A DNA stretch of 64,000 bases, taken from the NCBI GenBank assembly GCA_023101725.1, contig JALJCO010009099.1:62001-126000 (forward strand), written 5' to 3'. Every line of letters begins with the position of its first letter. The stretch's first letter is position 1. The DNA comes from Atherinomorus stipes. Its lineage: Eukaryota; Chordata; Actinopteri; Atheriniformes; Atherinidae. Below are positions 22,381 to 33,793 of this stretch, one piece after another. The position numbers were made by a program, and so were the translations under genes. The notes under the pieces were generated by a model, which was given only the letters and a program-made list of their open reading frames with translations, was not told the DNA's origin and ran no database searches.

Positions 22381-23229
22381 TGTGTGAATGTGAGGCCCAA
22401 GTCCCCTGAGCTTTGGTCTTTTGCTAACCTTGCCTCACTGCGAGAAGGAGTCTACCTTCATGTGCCTTTCTCTGTGTGTGTGAGTGTGTGTACATGTGTG
22501 GATGGTGCTCACCGGTCCTGCTCTCCTTAACAATGAGCACAGCTTCAAGCTTGGGGAAGCTGATTAAATTAAAGTGCCTCACAGGCAATCATGCCAAGGT
22601 CAAAGAGATGCTGTGCAAACTGCTTCTGGCACCAACTTTCCTCGGTACGTGGAGACTCTTATCAGCAGATGTGTGTGGTTTGGGTTGCGTAGTGGCTGAA
22701 CAGTCGTGGAACATTGAAAATTGAATTGTCACTGTTGATTTTGCTCCTTGCATATCAGAGAGAAAATGAACTTTCAACAATAGCACAATATGAGGTGCCG
22801 GTCTGTGCTTTGGATTACTGAGATCCCAAAGAGAGCGAGGGAATCGCTGCCTGTTTGTCGGTGGGATTCAGAAAGACATTTCCTTCACGTGAGGATAAAG
22901 TCATTTGATTACAATCTCAGTTATGCGATATCATGCATAGATTTTCATCACATATTTCCATCAGCAATGTGCTGACTAACCCCGGATTCATCCGCCTGCC
23001 TGAAAACAATCCTTTTGCTTTTATCTAAAACAGAACTGCATTTTATCTCATTGACTAAATTTAATGAATAAAAACTTGCATGCAAGTGCAAGAGGTCACA
23101 GAATGGTTTAATGGGATTAAAGGGGAAATCATATCCACCATACTTCATAGTCGCCAGATGTACTAGAAGCCAATTAAACCAGACTTAAAAAAAAAAAAAA
23201 GGTTTTTTGGGGAAAAAAAAAAGAAAAAA

Positions 23230-23390
23230 CACTGAAAATTGTGTTTTACACACCCACCTCCTGCCCTCAGGCAAGAGGCCACGCAGCATCCGGGCAAAGA
23301 CCACCAGACTGAATAACAGTTTCTTCCCCCGGATGCTATCAGACTGATGAACTGCTCCATGCTGCTGCTCTGAAAGCCCTAAACAGTACT
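23230..23390 (+). mobile_element. LINE 3' fragment
   Basis: The stretch reading CACGCAGCATCCGGGCAAAG, then ACCACCAGACTGAATAACAG, then TTCTTCCCCCGGATGCTATC matches the end of the coding region of fish L2-type LINEs (conserved block coding for a TTRLNNSFFP-like peptide). Only about 160 bases are left. Confidence 0.65.
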
Positions 23391-23660
23391 GCAGCTACAC
23401 CACGCACCACTTTTCTCATGCTGCTGCACTTAAATGCTTCTGTTGCCCATGTGCTGCTCAGATATTTGTTATTTATTATGGGAAAGACTTGGTTTATATG
23501 CAGATCATTTATTTTCAAAGGCATTTTATAGGCATTTATTGCTTTTATATATATAGTTGTATCATTTTATGTTGTCATTTATTGTAAAGCTACTTTTATT
23601 TTCATGCTATGTAGTTTAATCCTTATGACTGCATTGAACTTTTAGATAGCCATGCCATAA

Positions 23661-25051
23661 TGAAAGCCAATGTGGTTGAGTGAAGTGGATGGGAGACTTA
23701 ATTTTCCATTAACAACAATGAGAAATATTAATTGAGGATTTTATCACCCCTCTGGAATTACGCAATATGTTTTACTCACCTGCACCGGTTGGTTCAACTG
23801 ATTTACACACAAAGAGGTGAGAGGTGAGCAGCACCTGAACTAACACATAGCTTTAGCTGATATCAACGATATATTACTAAGAGTGAAGGCAGCAGTTTTT
23901 TTTTGTTTTTTTTTTTACCTTTATGACCTAATAATGTCAATGATCATAAAAAAACAAAACAGTTTCACTTTGTATCAATATTTTATTTCATTCCCAGCAA
24001 CCAATCATGACATGAATAGACTTGTCATGTCAGAATTGTGAAGATGCCACGGTCATCACATTATCTTAAAAACTTATTGCAACATACCCTCAAAATTGTA
24101 ATTGTAACAATTGGTTATTTTTTATATTAATCAAATAAAACGGGAGAATTTGGCAACTTTTAGGCTGTGATGAATGCTAAATAAATCACTCTGATTCTGT
24201 TGGTGCATTTGAGTCCGATTCAATACCTTGTAAAAAGATCTGATCTTTAAAAAAGGTCTGTCTTATAATTATTACCAAATTACTTGATACCATGCAATGG
24301 ATAGAAAATAAGGAAGTGACATGAATCAGAAGGCTGCCCAGCTTGGGTGGTAGGAAATAAGTAGAATAAGGTCACAGGAAGACAGAAGGTACAATTCTAA
24401 ACATGATTCGTGTGTTTATCGGTGAAGCCTTGCAAATGGTTAGTTGCATGGCAATCATTATATTGAACCTTTAAGAACTAGTGTAACATTGCAATATATC
24501 AGTATCAGCAAAGCTTAACATGATGAACCACATGTCATCAGTTTCAGGTGCAGCAGCAGTTTCAGTCCATCATCATGTCCAGATGATGACACAAGGTGAG
24601 CTCATGGAGACAGGGAAGTTATTCAGTTTACTATCAATCATCTGCAGCCAATTCAACTGACAGTATCTCAGGAACACTGGCGTCTAATAGCTTTTATTCG
24701 ATCGTATTTTATGCCATATTCAGGTTCAGATAATCTTGTATCTATTTAGCTTGTGGTCTGTCCTCCTTGGCAGAGAGGGAGAGATTGAAGATGTAAGTGA
24801 AGAAGGAGGAAGTGGGGGTTGCTCTGAAGGTAATAAGGGGATTGAGAAGAGGAAATTAATGAGACCTGTTGATCAAGTCAGCATAGGGCCCACAATTACA
24901 GTACATGCTACACCCCCATTTATACTGCAGACAAAATTAATCAATCAAAATGCCTCAGTAAACAGTTTATTTAAACATCTAAAAGAGATAGATTATTGCA
25001 ATACAGTGTCTTGTGTAATGATTTTTTTTTTCCCAAGAAATGTTCAGGATC
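23661..25051. other. Intergenic DNA, nothing recognised
   Basis: Frame 24736-25074 is open for 112 codons but has no recognisable domain. T runs at 23895-23920 and 25021-25033. Confidence 0.45.
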
Positions 25052-26105
25052 TGTGTTACGTGTTTCATTATTAACACCTGTCTCCTTGTGTCACACCTCC
25101 ACCTCATCACGTCTGGATTGGCCCCTTATGACAGACATCCTCTTCCCATTGGTCCAGACCCGGACTAATCTGCTGGTGATGCTCTGAAGACGAGGACATT
25201 AAAGCCACCGACAAACCGAATGCAGGAGGCGACTGTGTGCTCCGCAGTTGTCTGGATCGCTTGGTGTGCTGCCTGACCTTGCCTCGTTCTAACAGCAGTT
25301 GGTAGAGCTTTCGTTAGAGTAAAAGAATAGAAACAGGGCTTTGATTTTGATTTGCTTTTGTGTGCTGAGTAGTTAATCTTCCCATAGCGCTAAAACTATG
25401 TGATTTTGTGTTTAGTTTTAACTTATCATTCCGATCCTTTTTTTTTTTTCTCCTTGTTTTTTTGTAGTTAAGAGTTAATCGTTTCAGCCCGTTTGGCTTT
25501 GCTTTTTCTTTAAGTACATATAGTAAATGGTAAAGATAATACTGAGCCCTTTTGGCTTTATTTTATTTTGTGTTTGTTTAGATTATAATAGGTCTAGGTA
25601 AAGATTTTTTTTTTTGTTATACTTGTATGATCCCCGAGGGGAAATTAGGGCTCTGCATTTTACCCATCTCTGTACTGTGAGTATCAGAGAGCAGTGGGCT
25701 GCTACTTAAAGTGCCCAGGGAGCAGTTGGCAGGGGGGTTAAGGACCTTGCTTGGGGGTCCATAGTGGTTCACCCAGGAGTCGTGTCGGGGGATCGAACCC
25801 GGGTCCTCCGCGCCCAAACCCACGATGCTACCACTGGGCAATCCACTCCCCCATTTATTTCTTTTGGTGCGCTTGACACCCTTAGTTATGGTGCTGTTTA
25901 GTTTTGGTTTGTTTTCAGTTTTGGCTTTATTGTTTTAAACAGCATCACTAACCCCAACACAGTTTTTTTATTTTGCAGCGGCTGTTTACCAACCTGACTC
26001 AAACATACAATAAATTTCAGAATTCCATTGATGAACATCTTCCAGTCGCAGTCTTTTTTTGTTACCACCCTTTAACCCATTTCTCCTTCGAGCCGGGTTG
26101 TAACA
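25052..26105 (+). mobile_element. LTR of a retroelement (solo or truncated)
   Basis: The right boundary is read from TAACA (26101-26105), then a 3-nt spacer and a primer-binding-site-like sequence. The left boundary at TGTGTTACG is a guess from the TG...CA rule. An ATTAAA poly(A)-type signal lies at about 25199. Without the inserted SINE the LTR would be about 810 bp. No gag, pol or env follows and no second LTR is in the window. The element class (gypsy-like or endogenous retrovirus) cannot be decided. Confidence 0.5.
25617..25857 (-). mobile_element. tRNA-derived SINE with an L2-like tail, inside the LTR
   Basis: On the minus strand the head carries an A-box-like TTGCCCAGTGGTAGCATCG and a consensus B box GGTTCGATCC (25799-25790). 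The body follows, and the tail ends TTTCCCCTCGGGGATCATAC. That tail resembles the 3' end of the L2-like LINE at 7833-7856, which is how a SINE borrows LINE machinery. It lies within the LTR, so it is younger than the LTR. Confidence 0.8.
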
Positions 26106-26108
26106 AAG

Positions 26109-26122
26109 TGGGGGTTCGGCCG
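26109..26122 (+). other. Primer-binding-site-like sequence, tRNA-Pro type
   Basis: TGGGGGTTCGGCCG right after the LTR end differs at only two positions from the first bases of the classical tRNA-Pro primer site (TGGGGGCTCGTCCG). It starts with TGG, as every site complementary to a tRNA 3' CCA end must. Confidence 0.55.
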
Positions 26123-26707
26123 TGTTTTGTAAAGCATGATGAAAAAATAAAGATTTTTGTGCATTTTTCATGTTTATGACATTATTTCAACACTTTTAAT
26201 AAGTTACTTTCACAGATTGACTTTAATAACTCATTACGCGTTGACTTTAGGTTGAGCAGTCCGGTCCCTGTATGACTGGTGCCGAAGCTCAGGCCACACT
26301 TCCGGCAGTGAATCGTATTTGTTTCTAGTGAGGGTTGGAATCTGCCAAGGTTGCCCTTTGTCATAGATCCTGTCCATTACATTTATGGCCAGGATTTCTA
26401 AGTGCAGCCGAGTTGTTGGCCACCAAACCAAATCTGGTTTTGTGGCCTCAGGATTGGGTCTCTGATTTTTGCAGATGATGTGGTTCTGTTGGCATCATCG
26501 GGCCATGATCTCCACCTTTTGCTGGAGCAATTCACAACGAAGTCTGAAGCAGCTGGGGTGAAACTCAGCACCTCCAAATCCAAGACTATGGTCCTCAGCT
26601 AGAAAAAGGTGGAGTGTTCTCTTTTGGTCGGGAGTGGGGTCCTTCCCCAGGTATTCAAGTATCTCAGGGTCTTGTTCATGAGTGAGGGAGGAATAGAGCA
26701 GGAGATC

Positions 26708-26870
26708 ACAGTTATACTGTCAAACATATTTGTTCTGCCTGTACCTCTGCAGCTGTCTTGTTCATCTGTTTTGCCTTTTTTGTGGGAAAATATTTAGAAC
26801 CCCCTTGAAAACAACAGTAGATGGTTTATCTCAAGGAGTTTATCCTATAAATAAATTGAAAACTGAAATA
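26708..26870. mobile_element. 163-bp insertion inside the LINE
   Basis: Interrupts the RT frame between a GAGATC and a GATCAAAAG that join up in frame. The right end (ATAAATAAATTGAAAACTGAA) looks like a non-LTR 3' tail. No terminal repeats and no clear target duplication. Confidence 0.5.
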
Positions 26871-26980
26871 GATCAAAAGGCGGATCTGAGTGGCGTCTGC
26901 AGTGATGTGGACTCTGCATTAGTCTGTCGTGGTTAAGAAGGAGCTGAATCAGAAAGCAAAGTTCTCGATTTACGGGTCAA

Positions 26981-27171
26981 CAGAGGTGGGAATTGTTGAG
27001 TCATCAAGTCTTTTCCATGTCATGTATATGTTATGCCCAGTTACTGAACCAGGTGAGTCCAATCAGCCAAATTTAATTCATTGTACTGATTGGACTCACC
27101 TGGTTCAGTAGCTGGGCAGAACAAATACATGACACAGGAAAGACTTGTTGACTCCATAATTCCCACCTCTG
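26981..27171. mobile_element. Palindromic hAT-type MITE, 191 bp, with perfect 8-bp duplication
   Basis: Ends CAGAGGTGGGAAT and ATTCCCACCTCTG. Nearly the whole element is one foldback with a short centre (about 27069-27087). It is flanked by CGGGTCAA at 26973-26980 and again at 27172-27179. It sits in the LINE RT, whose frame continues across after one copy of the duplication, which proves the insertion event. Confidence 0.93.
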
Positions 27172-27622
27172 CGGGTCAATGTATGTTCCTACCCTCAGCA
27201 ATTACCCTGGGCTGTGGGTAGTGATCAAAAGAACGAGATCATGGAGATCCCGAACAAAATGGGTTTCCGCAGGGTGGCCGGGCTCGCCTTCAGAGAAGGG
27301 TGGGAAGCTTAGTGAAGGGGCTCAAAGTAGAGTTGCTGCTCCTCCACATCAAGAGGAGTCAGATGAGGCACTCGGGCATGATGCCTCCTGGACACCTCCC
27401 TGGTGAGGTGTTCCAGACACATCCCACCAGGATGAGGCCCCAGGGAAGAACCAAGGCACGCTGGAGGGACTACATCTCTCGGCTAGCCTTGGAACGCCTT
27501 GGGGATCCCCCATGGTTGAGCCGGTGGATGTGGCAGGGGAGATGGAAGTCTGAGCTTCCCTACTTATGCAGCTGCCTGCACGACCCAACCCCAGATAAGT
27601 GGCCAGAAGATGGATGGATGGA

Positions 27623-29893
27623 CTTTCATGATCTTTTACAAGAAGTTGCACATATCATAGAAATACAAAGCACCTGAGGAAAGTAACGTCACTATGCACA
27701 AAAATGACAAGTGCAGACACAGGTGGACCACTTATTGTAGATTTATTTTTTTAGAGTTACCTGGCACTGTACAAGTAAAGTTAAATTGAACTGAATCTAA
27801 GTTATGACGAAGAAAGCCCACACAAGAAAGGGAAAACATGAAAGTTCCAAAAAAAAAGCATCAGGGGAGCAACAGGAGAGAAAAGTTTTCATCTGCGGGG
27901 GAGAGAAAGGGGCCCCGCCACACCAACACAAAACTTAGTTTTGTTATTGTTTTTCATCTTTACTTCTCAAAATTTAGTTACTGAAAATCCCTTATTAGGA
28001 CTAAAAGGGTCAAACAATTTATAATATCACAGATTTTTTGTCACGCTGTAGAAAATTTCCCAACTTTTCTGGAAATAATGTCAGTAAATTATCTGTGAGA
28101 CCAAATGTGCTGCAGCATCTTTGACTCACAAGGCCACAAAGTTCTATTATGAGATGTCAGAGATGCAGTTATCTGATGATAGCAAACCAAATGCTGCATA
28201 AGCGAAAGAAAAAAGAAAAAAACTATCCCAGCGCCCCATCGCTATGCTGTGAGGATGCTGCAGCAGGCACAACGTGGAAAAGAAAAGATGGACGAATCAT
28301 GTGCTGTGTGACTGCAAGACAGTTTATGTGAGGATAAACATAGAGGCCAAGCCACAGCAGAGGAGTTTCAAAACAGAGCTGCTATCCTGACATGGCTGAA
28401 TTAAAGTCCAAACCTCAATCCGCTTCACACACTGTCCATTTGTGTACCTCATGTGGTTTGACAGAGTTTGGACAGTCTGGCAATGATTAATGGGAACATT
28501 CAGCAGTGACCAGAAATGAAACCTGACAGAATTTTTCTGTAAACAAAACAAAATGCTGCCCAGAAAAACCTTCCTTAATATTAACTTAAAGAGGGTAAAT
28601 ACAATCTGTTGTTTTGCATTTCAGCCTTTGTCTTAAAGTCCTATTAGGTAGCATTTAGGGTATCTGATTATGTCTTCAGTGGTTTAATGACATTGTGTTT
28701 TCACATCAGCCAATTGATCTTCAAAAAGACACTGGACCTTGCCTCAATGTTTTACTGACATATTTCTAATGTGAGCCAAAAGAAACAGACCAAACAATTC
28801 AAGCATGGTGACTGGATGATTACAGTATTGCTATTGTACTTGAAATTGGATGTCACTGAGCAAGATTGTAACTGTTATAACTTCTTCTTTCCCAGCAAAA
28901 GAAAACAATAATGTGGCTGTGCAGCACATAGAAGACGATATCAGGGTTTAACAATGTGACAAACATTTTCAGCAGTTTAGATTTGCCGTGTAAACAATGT
29001 ATTGATATGAAAAATATATATATATCCGAGTACAGCGAGTCATTATTTTGTAGACCCCTGGCTGCTGTGGTAGTATCCATGTGTAAATGACACACAGGCA
29101 ATTGGAGCTTTTTGTGCCTCAGATGCTATAACTGTTGCTTTAGTCACAGTTTAAAGTCCCTGTGGGTGCTGAAGTGGGCTAAATAGATACAATATCACAC
29201 ATGGGCTAAGTACAGCCCAAGGACCAGATGTGGCCAATGGACCACCACAGTCTGGCTTGATTAAGTAATACATTCTATACCATTTCATTTTATTCCAACA
29301 GAGAAGGCTGTCTACATTAAGATTGGACTCAAGCTTTGTGTTGTCTCTGCCAAGGACAGTTTAAATCAGTGGCTGTAGTGGCCAGTGTTGCCAGGTGAAC
29401 AATAATTATTGTATTTATATGATAATTTAGCCCTATGTACGATGTACGATCAACAAAAAAGGGCAAACGTACAAGAATTTAACCATACTGCCTGTGAAAC
29501 TGCCTGAAGGCATCTGTTTGTAATGTGACATGTTACCAACCAATTGTGCTTTGTTGATTGTGACATCCATGCGTTGATTGGCTGAATGATAAGCTGCACC
29601 TATCCCAGGAGACGCTCATAGACAGGAAGTTGACCAAGATTCAAAACCAAATCACACGAAGGAGAAGGACACATTAGTCTAACGCAACTGCAAGGTGGCT
29701 TGCATGGCTTGTCCTATTTAAGGTAAACTGTGCATGCCCCCCAGGATACTATAATTTCCCTCAAAATGAAATAATTTTGAGCCTCTGGTGTGATAATCCT
29801 ATATTTTCCACCTGGCAACACTATGTGGCAGAAACAGGGATATAACGACCACTTCATGTACAGAGAATGTTGCATCAAATGCAGGATTCTTAA
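27623..29893. other. Intergenic DNA, nothing recognised
   Basis: A short tail-like block near 27760-27795 (GGCACTGTACAAGTAAAGTT, AATTGAACTGAA) could be a LINE 3' remnant. A short (AT)n run near 29012. No gene evidence. Confidence 0.45.
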
Positions 29894-30183
29894 TATAGAT
29901 TATTCTTATGGAGGACGATAAATACTGTACTTGGCAACAGATTTTTTAATTTGACTTGAAAAAAGAAGCACGACTGAAAACAAATTTAATAGAAAATTAA
30001 AAACAAATACCTTTATTTTCAATTAAGTAAGAATTTTATATAGATTATTCTTATGGAGGACGATAAATACTGTACTTGGCAACAGATTTTTTAATTTGAC
30101 TTGAACAAAGAAGCACGACTGAAAAACAAATTTAATAGAAAATTAAAAACAAATATCCTTTATTTTCAATTAAGTCAAGAAAC
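29894..30183. repeat. 145-bp tandem duplication, two copies
   Basis: Copy 1 at 29894-30038 and copy 2 at 30039 to about 30183 start with TATAGATTATTCTTATGGAG and agree nearly everywhere, with one substitution and a few single-base indels. A recent direct duplication. Confidence 0.93.
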
Positions 30184-31344
30184 AGCCTCATACCCTGGCC
30201 TAAACTGAGTGGAAGCGCCACTGAAAACCAAAAAAATGCTTCAAAAACAGAAGATATCTGGTTTTGACTGAACAAAAAAGAAACCTAATTTCTTAAATGA
30301 GTTCAAAATTATAGGGAAGTTGACAAATAATAAGCAATCATTTCAGATAAACCTAAGTTGTTCAACTAGGGATTTCCAGATATGGTCTACAACGATTACA
30401 ATCTAATTAATGCCTTTTTTTTTTTTTTTTCTTGACAGGTTCAATTGGGGATCATTAAATGACAACTCCGTCCCACTGGAGCTGCAACACCACATTCAGT
30501 GTAGAGTAATAGTCACATTACCAGTTAAGAGATCACAACAGACATTGCTAAAGCATATTAATATCATAGTTTAGTCCTGTAGCACGGATAGTAGGCTACA
30601 AACAGAACATATTCATATTACTAACATAAGTTAAAATGTTTCAACTCACATAAGACTCAGTTGTTTTCAGCATTATCACAGCATGAAATGCTGAAGTCGA
30701 AAACATGCACGTTCGGTTCGCTGGCAGCTTTAAAATCAACTGTAGGGATCGATATTAGCATGAATGGTTGTTTCTCTGTTGGCTCTCTTTATTCCCCACC
30801 TCATACATGATGGTAGCTGGAAGTAAACTCCTTTTCTGTCTACCGAGGAGATGATTTTCACATTAATTTTGTTTAAATGCTTCATGTACTTCTGGTGTAC
30901 TTTGCTATTACAAATCACTGGAAATTGAATTGGCAACTGTTTTGGCTTGAGACTTGGCATAAGCAGATACCAAATCTTAAAATGATTCAGTTGTGTATAC
31001 AGACCACACACACACACACATTAGACCACACTTGAAAGATTAAACATCCTTTAACAGTGTTAAACCTGGAAATTACCATTTTTAAATGTCACTAGGGCAT
31101 TAAACTGCAAAATAGGACAATGAATGCAGAAAAAAATTGAAAATCTAGATAATTTGTCTCAGAGCAAAAGAGACACAACATTATATCACCATAGTAACTC
31201 ACTCTTATTTACCTCCACACGGGATAAAACAGGCAGCACATGAATTGGGCAGCGCAAGACTGATGAATCTTTACAAATACCATAGAAGAAGGTCTTATGG
31301 TGAGAATAGGCCAAACACATACAATTCTTTTGTGCTACTATAGT
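30184..31344. other. Intergenic DNA with a short (CA)n
   Basis: Six CA units at about 31008-31019; T run at 30415-30431. No gene recognised. Confidence 0.5.
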
Positions 31345-31530
31345 GCACAAGGCAAGTTTATTTGTAAAGCACATTTCAGGAACAGAACAATTAACAGTAC
31401 TTTACATAAAACATTAAGACATTAAAAGCATTACAGCAGAGTTCAGAGGGAACATGAAAAGGTTCATATTAAAAGAAAGAAAAGGGAAATTAAAAAAGCC
31501 ATATAAAGCTAAAATAAAATAAGATCAGGG
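31345..31530. repeat. Dispersed repeat fragment
   Basis: CAAGGCAAGTTTATTTGTAA followed by AGCACATTTCAGGAACA and TACTTTACATAAAACATTAA is a familiar start of a very common fish repeat. Part of the same group may lie at 46300-46560. Superfamily not assigned. Confidence 0.5.
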
Positions 31531-31879
31531 TGATTGTACATGTTTTAGATAAGAAGCAAGTGTGCGGCTTTAACTCAGACAAATGAATAAAGCAGCAGTC
31601 ATTTACAGTCATCTGAAACTTTTCTCTTAATTTGAGTCAAACGCGCTCACACTGAAGTCAGTTGTTAAGATAAGCAGTCAGTCAAATTGTCTCAGGGTTA
31701 GGTTGGTCAATCACACAGCAGAAACGTCAAAGGAAACATTTTTTAATTAACTTTGATTCCAGTGGCTTCTTTTATTTGGTGATGAGATTTTTATGTTTTG
31801 TTTTGTTTTGTTTTTTCCAGCAGAATGGGATTGTGAGACTAAAATTTCTAACCTGACTCCCGCCACCTGGTATTTAATA

Positions 31880-32200
31880 CCATCTGGGGGGGGGGTAACC
31901 GATGTCATTTCAAATTAGTCTTTTTTAAAAACTTTTTGTGAGATGAAGGAGATGTGCGGATATTTGGAGAACTATCACCAAGAAGAAAAAGAGAACGGGG
32001 AATAGGGGGGACAGAGAAGAAAGAGGATGAGTTATCAAAAATGTTATCAACTAAAATCAAAAAAAAAGGGGGGGGGGGGAAAAACACAAAAAAAAAAAAA
32101 AAAGCTCGTGTTTAAAGAAGAAAAAATTGAGAAAAAAAAGGGAAAAAAAAAAAATTTATCGTTGGAAGGGGAGATGTTGTTTGAAAAAAAAATGCAAGGC
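31880..32200. repeat. Homopolymer-rich stretch
   Basis: Contains runs of 9-11 G (31886, 32068) and many A runs of 7-18. Open frames here on both strands are lysine- or phenylalanine-rich artefacts of the runs. Sequence quality may be poor. Confidence 0.8.
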
Positions 32201-32689
32201 CCGCTCTACATCAACCGAAAACCCCAAAAAAACGATGGGGATTGTTTTCTATTATCTAACCAGAAGAAATCATCAATAACTTGCTTATAGAGGAGGGAGA
32301 ATAAAATTTCTGCATCGAGTTGAATGTGAGAGTTGGCAGCTTTATGTACACAGTACATTGTTGTACATATAAAAAAGATATATAAAAAAAGTATTTTAAT
32401 AACTGGAATTCCTTCCACATCATTAAAAATCACTTTAGCATTTTGATGCCACTTTAATAAGATGCCATTCTTCAACCACTCAGTACCTCACAGAATCACC
32501 GAAGAGATGAAGAACTGGGTTACAGTGTTTGCTTGTTCAAACACAAACATCATCATCATCATGAAATGTTCAACTAAACAGATGAGTGAGACGCAAAGAG
32601 GCGGTGGTGACCCAAACGTGAGAATAAAGCCTCAACAGAGGGTGGTACTGGATGAGGGATATCCAATGAGCAGCTGCCTATAGTCCTTA

Positions 32690-33290
32690 GTGGTTTTCGA
32701 GGATGTTTGTGGCTAATGACTCACCAACGGAGTGCCTACACATCCCATGGAGGGATTCAGATCTGCAGGCCAAGCTTGAGCGCTATCAGATGGTTGTGTG
32801 TGAACACCAGTGGCGTCTGTAGCATATGCTTAATTGGCAGTTTGAGCCTCTGCTCTGCTGTCTGCGTTCCAAGTCATTAACATGCAATGTGCACTCCGGA
32901 CCGTCGGCTCATAAGAACCATTCCTATCAGCCATAACATTTAAACAGCTCTGCGCCGCACTTCCCCAGCTGTGAGACGAAGGGCTTCTGCTTTGTCACTT
33001 GCAGACTCTGCACCAGCATGGCTGTGTGAACTGTCACCACCTCTCCAAAAGCAAACTCTTTTCATGGCGTATTCTCATGGGATCCCACTCGGGCTGCTTT
33101 TTTGTCTCTGCTACTTACAGCGTAAGAAGCAGGAAAAGGAATAAGAGCGGGACAGTGAGAGTTGTTAACAGCTTGTTAAACATGTCTGCTCAATTCAACG
33201 CTACTCTCACCCTTCTGCTCGTCTCATACACAACGTTCATCATCTCCGATGCTAATGCGCCCAGCTTTTATGGTTTGAAATAGGAGGGGG
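32690..33290. other. Unique DNA, no gene seen
   Basis: Repeat-free and more balanced in composition than its neighbours. Frame 32999-33283 (94 codons) has a hydrophobic C-terminal part (FNATLTLLLVSYTTFIISD) but no homologue that I recognise. Regulatory DNA is as likely as a gene. Confidence 0.25.
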
Positions 33291-33793
33291 GGTGGAGAAA
33301 ATCAATTCATAATGTCTCGCTTTTTCCGCGCTCTGAGTGAATGTGTGAGACTCTAATGAGCTCCCAATTTAGACAGCGATGTTTGTTGGGACTGAAAGAA
33401 GAAAAAAAAATCTTTCCTAGAGGAAGCTGTGGAGGTTCAGCAAGAAGACACAAGTGGGGCAATCAAGAAAGATATTCAAGAGGGTGATTCAAACAAGTTA
33501 AAAACAAGAGATGTTTTGATATTTTGCAGGTAGATGTAGTCGCAGAAGCTGCAGTGGAAGGATAAACTAAAGAAATTGAGCTATCATATGTATATCCATC
33601 TATGCTGTTGAATTAACGTGAACCATTAAAGTGCTGATGATACGACCTTAACTTCAAGTAATTTTGCAATACAGCAAAACAAAATAAGTAGTTCTTTGCT
33701 TTTAGAAGCCAGTTAGACTTATATTGACATAAATATCCAATCTTTAAAAGGCCTAGCTCGCTAGGCGTTAGCAATTAGCCTCTCTATGACACA

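Larger units (their letters stand above)
26245..27622 (+). mobile_element. Second non-LTR retrotransposon, RT and 3' end
   Basis: Encodes the later part of a reverse transcriptase: RVGICQGCPLS (block B), FADDVVLLASS (catalytic block C, FADD), a KSKTMVLS block and a KYLRVLF (block D/E) region. After the insertions come YVPTLS, then a C-terminal part with DYISRLALERLGDPP. It ends in a GATGGATGGATGG tail near 27610. Clade not assigned (different from the L2-like copy at 6385; RTE- or I-like are options). It carries stops, frameshifts and two insertions. Confidence 0.8.

Noticed and set aside
22476..22724. 82-codon plus-strand frame with a TG-rich start
   Set aside because: Begins in a GT microsatellite-like stretch and shows no conserved feature; the surrounding DNA looks regulatory at most.
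24736..25074. 112-codon plus-strand frame
   Set aside because: No family features, and it runs through a T tract into the putative LTR start.
25777..25857. tRNA-like sequence with a consensus B box (minus strand)
   Set aside because: It continues into a SINE body with a LINE-like tail and the head cannot form a clean tRNA cloverleaf by eye, so it is a SINE and not a tRNA gene. The same applies at 5290 and 20271.
32027..32290. 87-codon lysine-rich frame
   Set aside because: Produced by A runs in the homopolymer cluster. The frames at 46161-46406 and 58466-58846 are the same kind of artefact.
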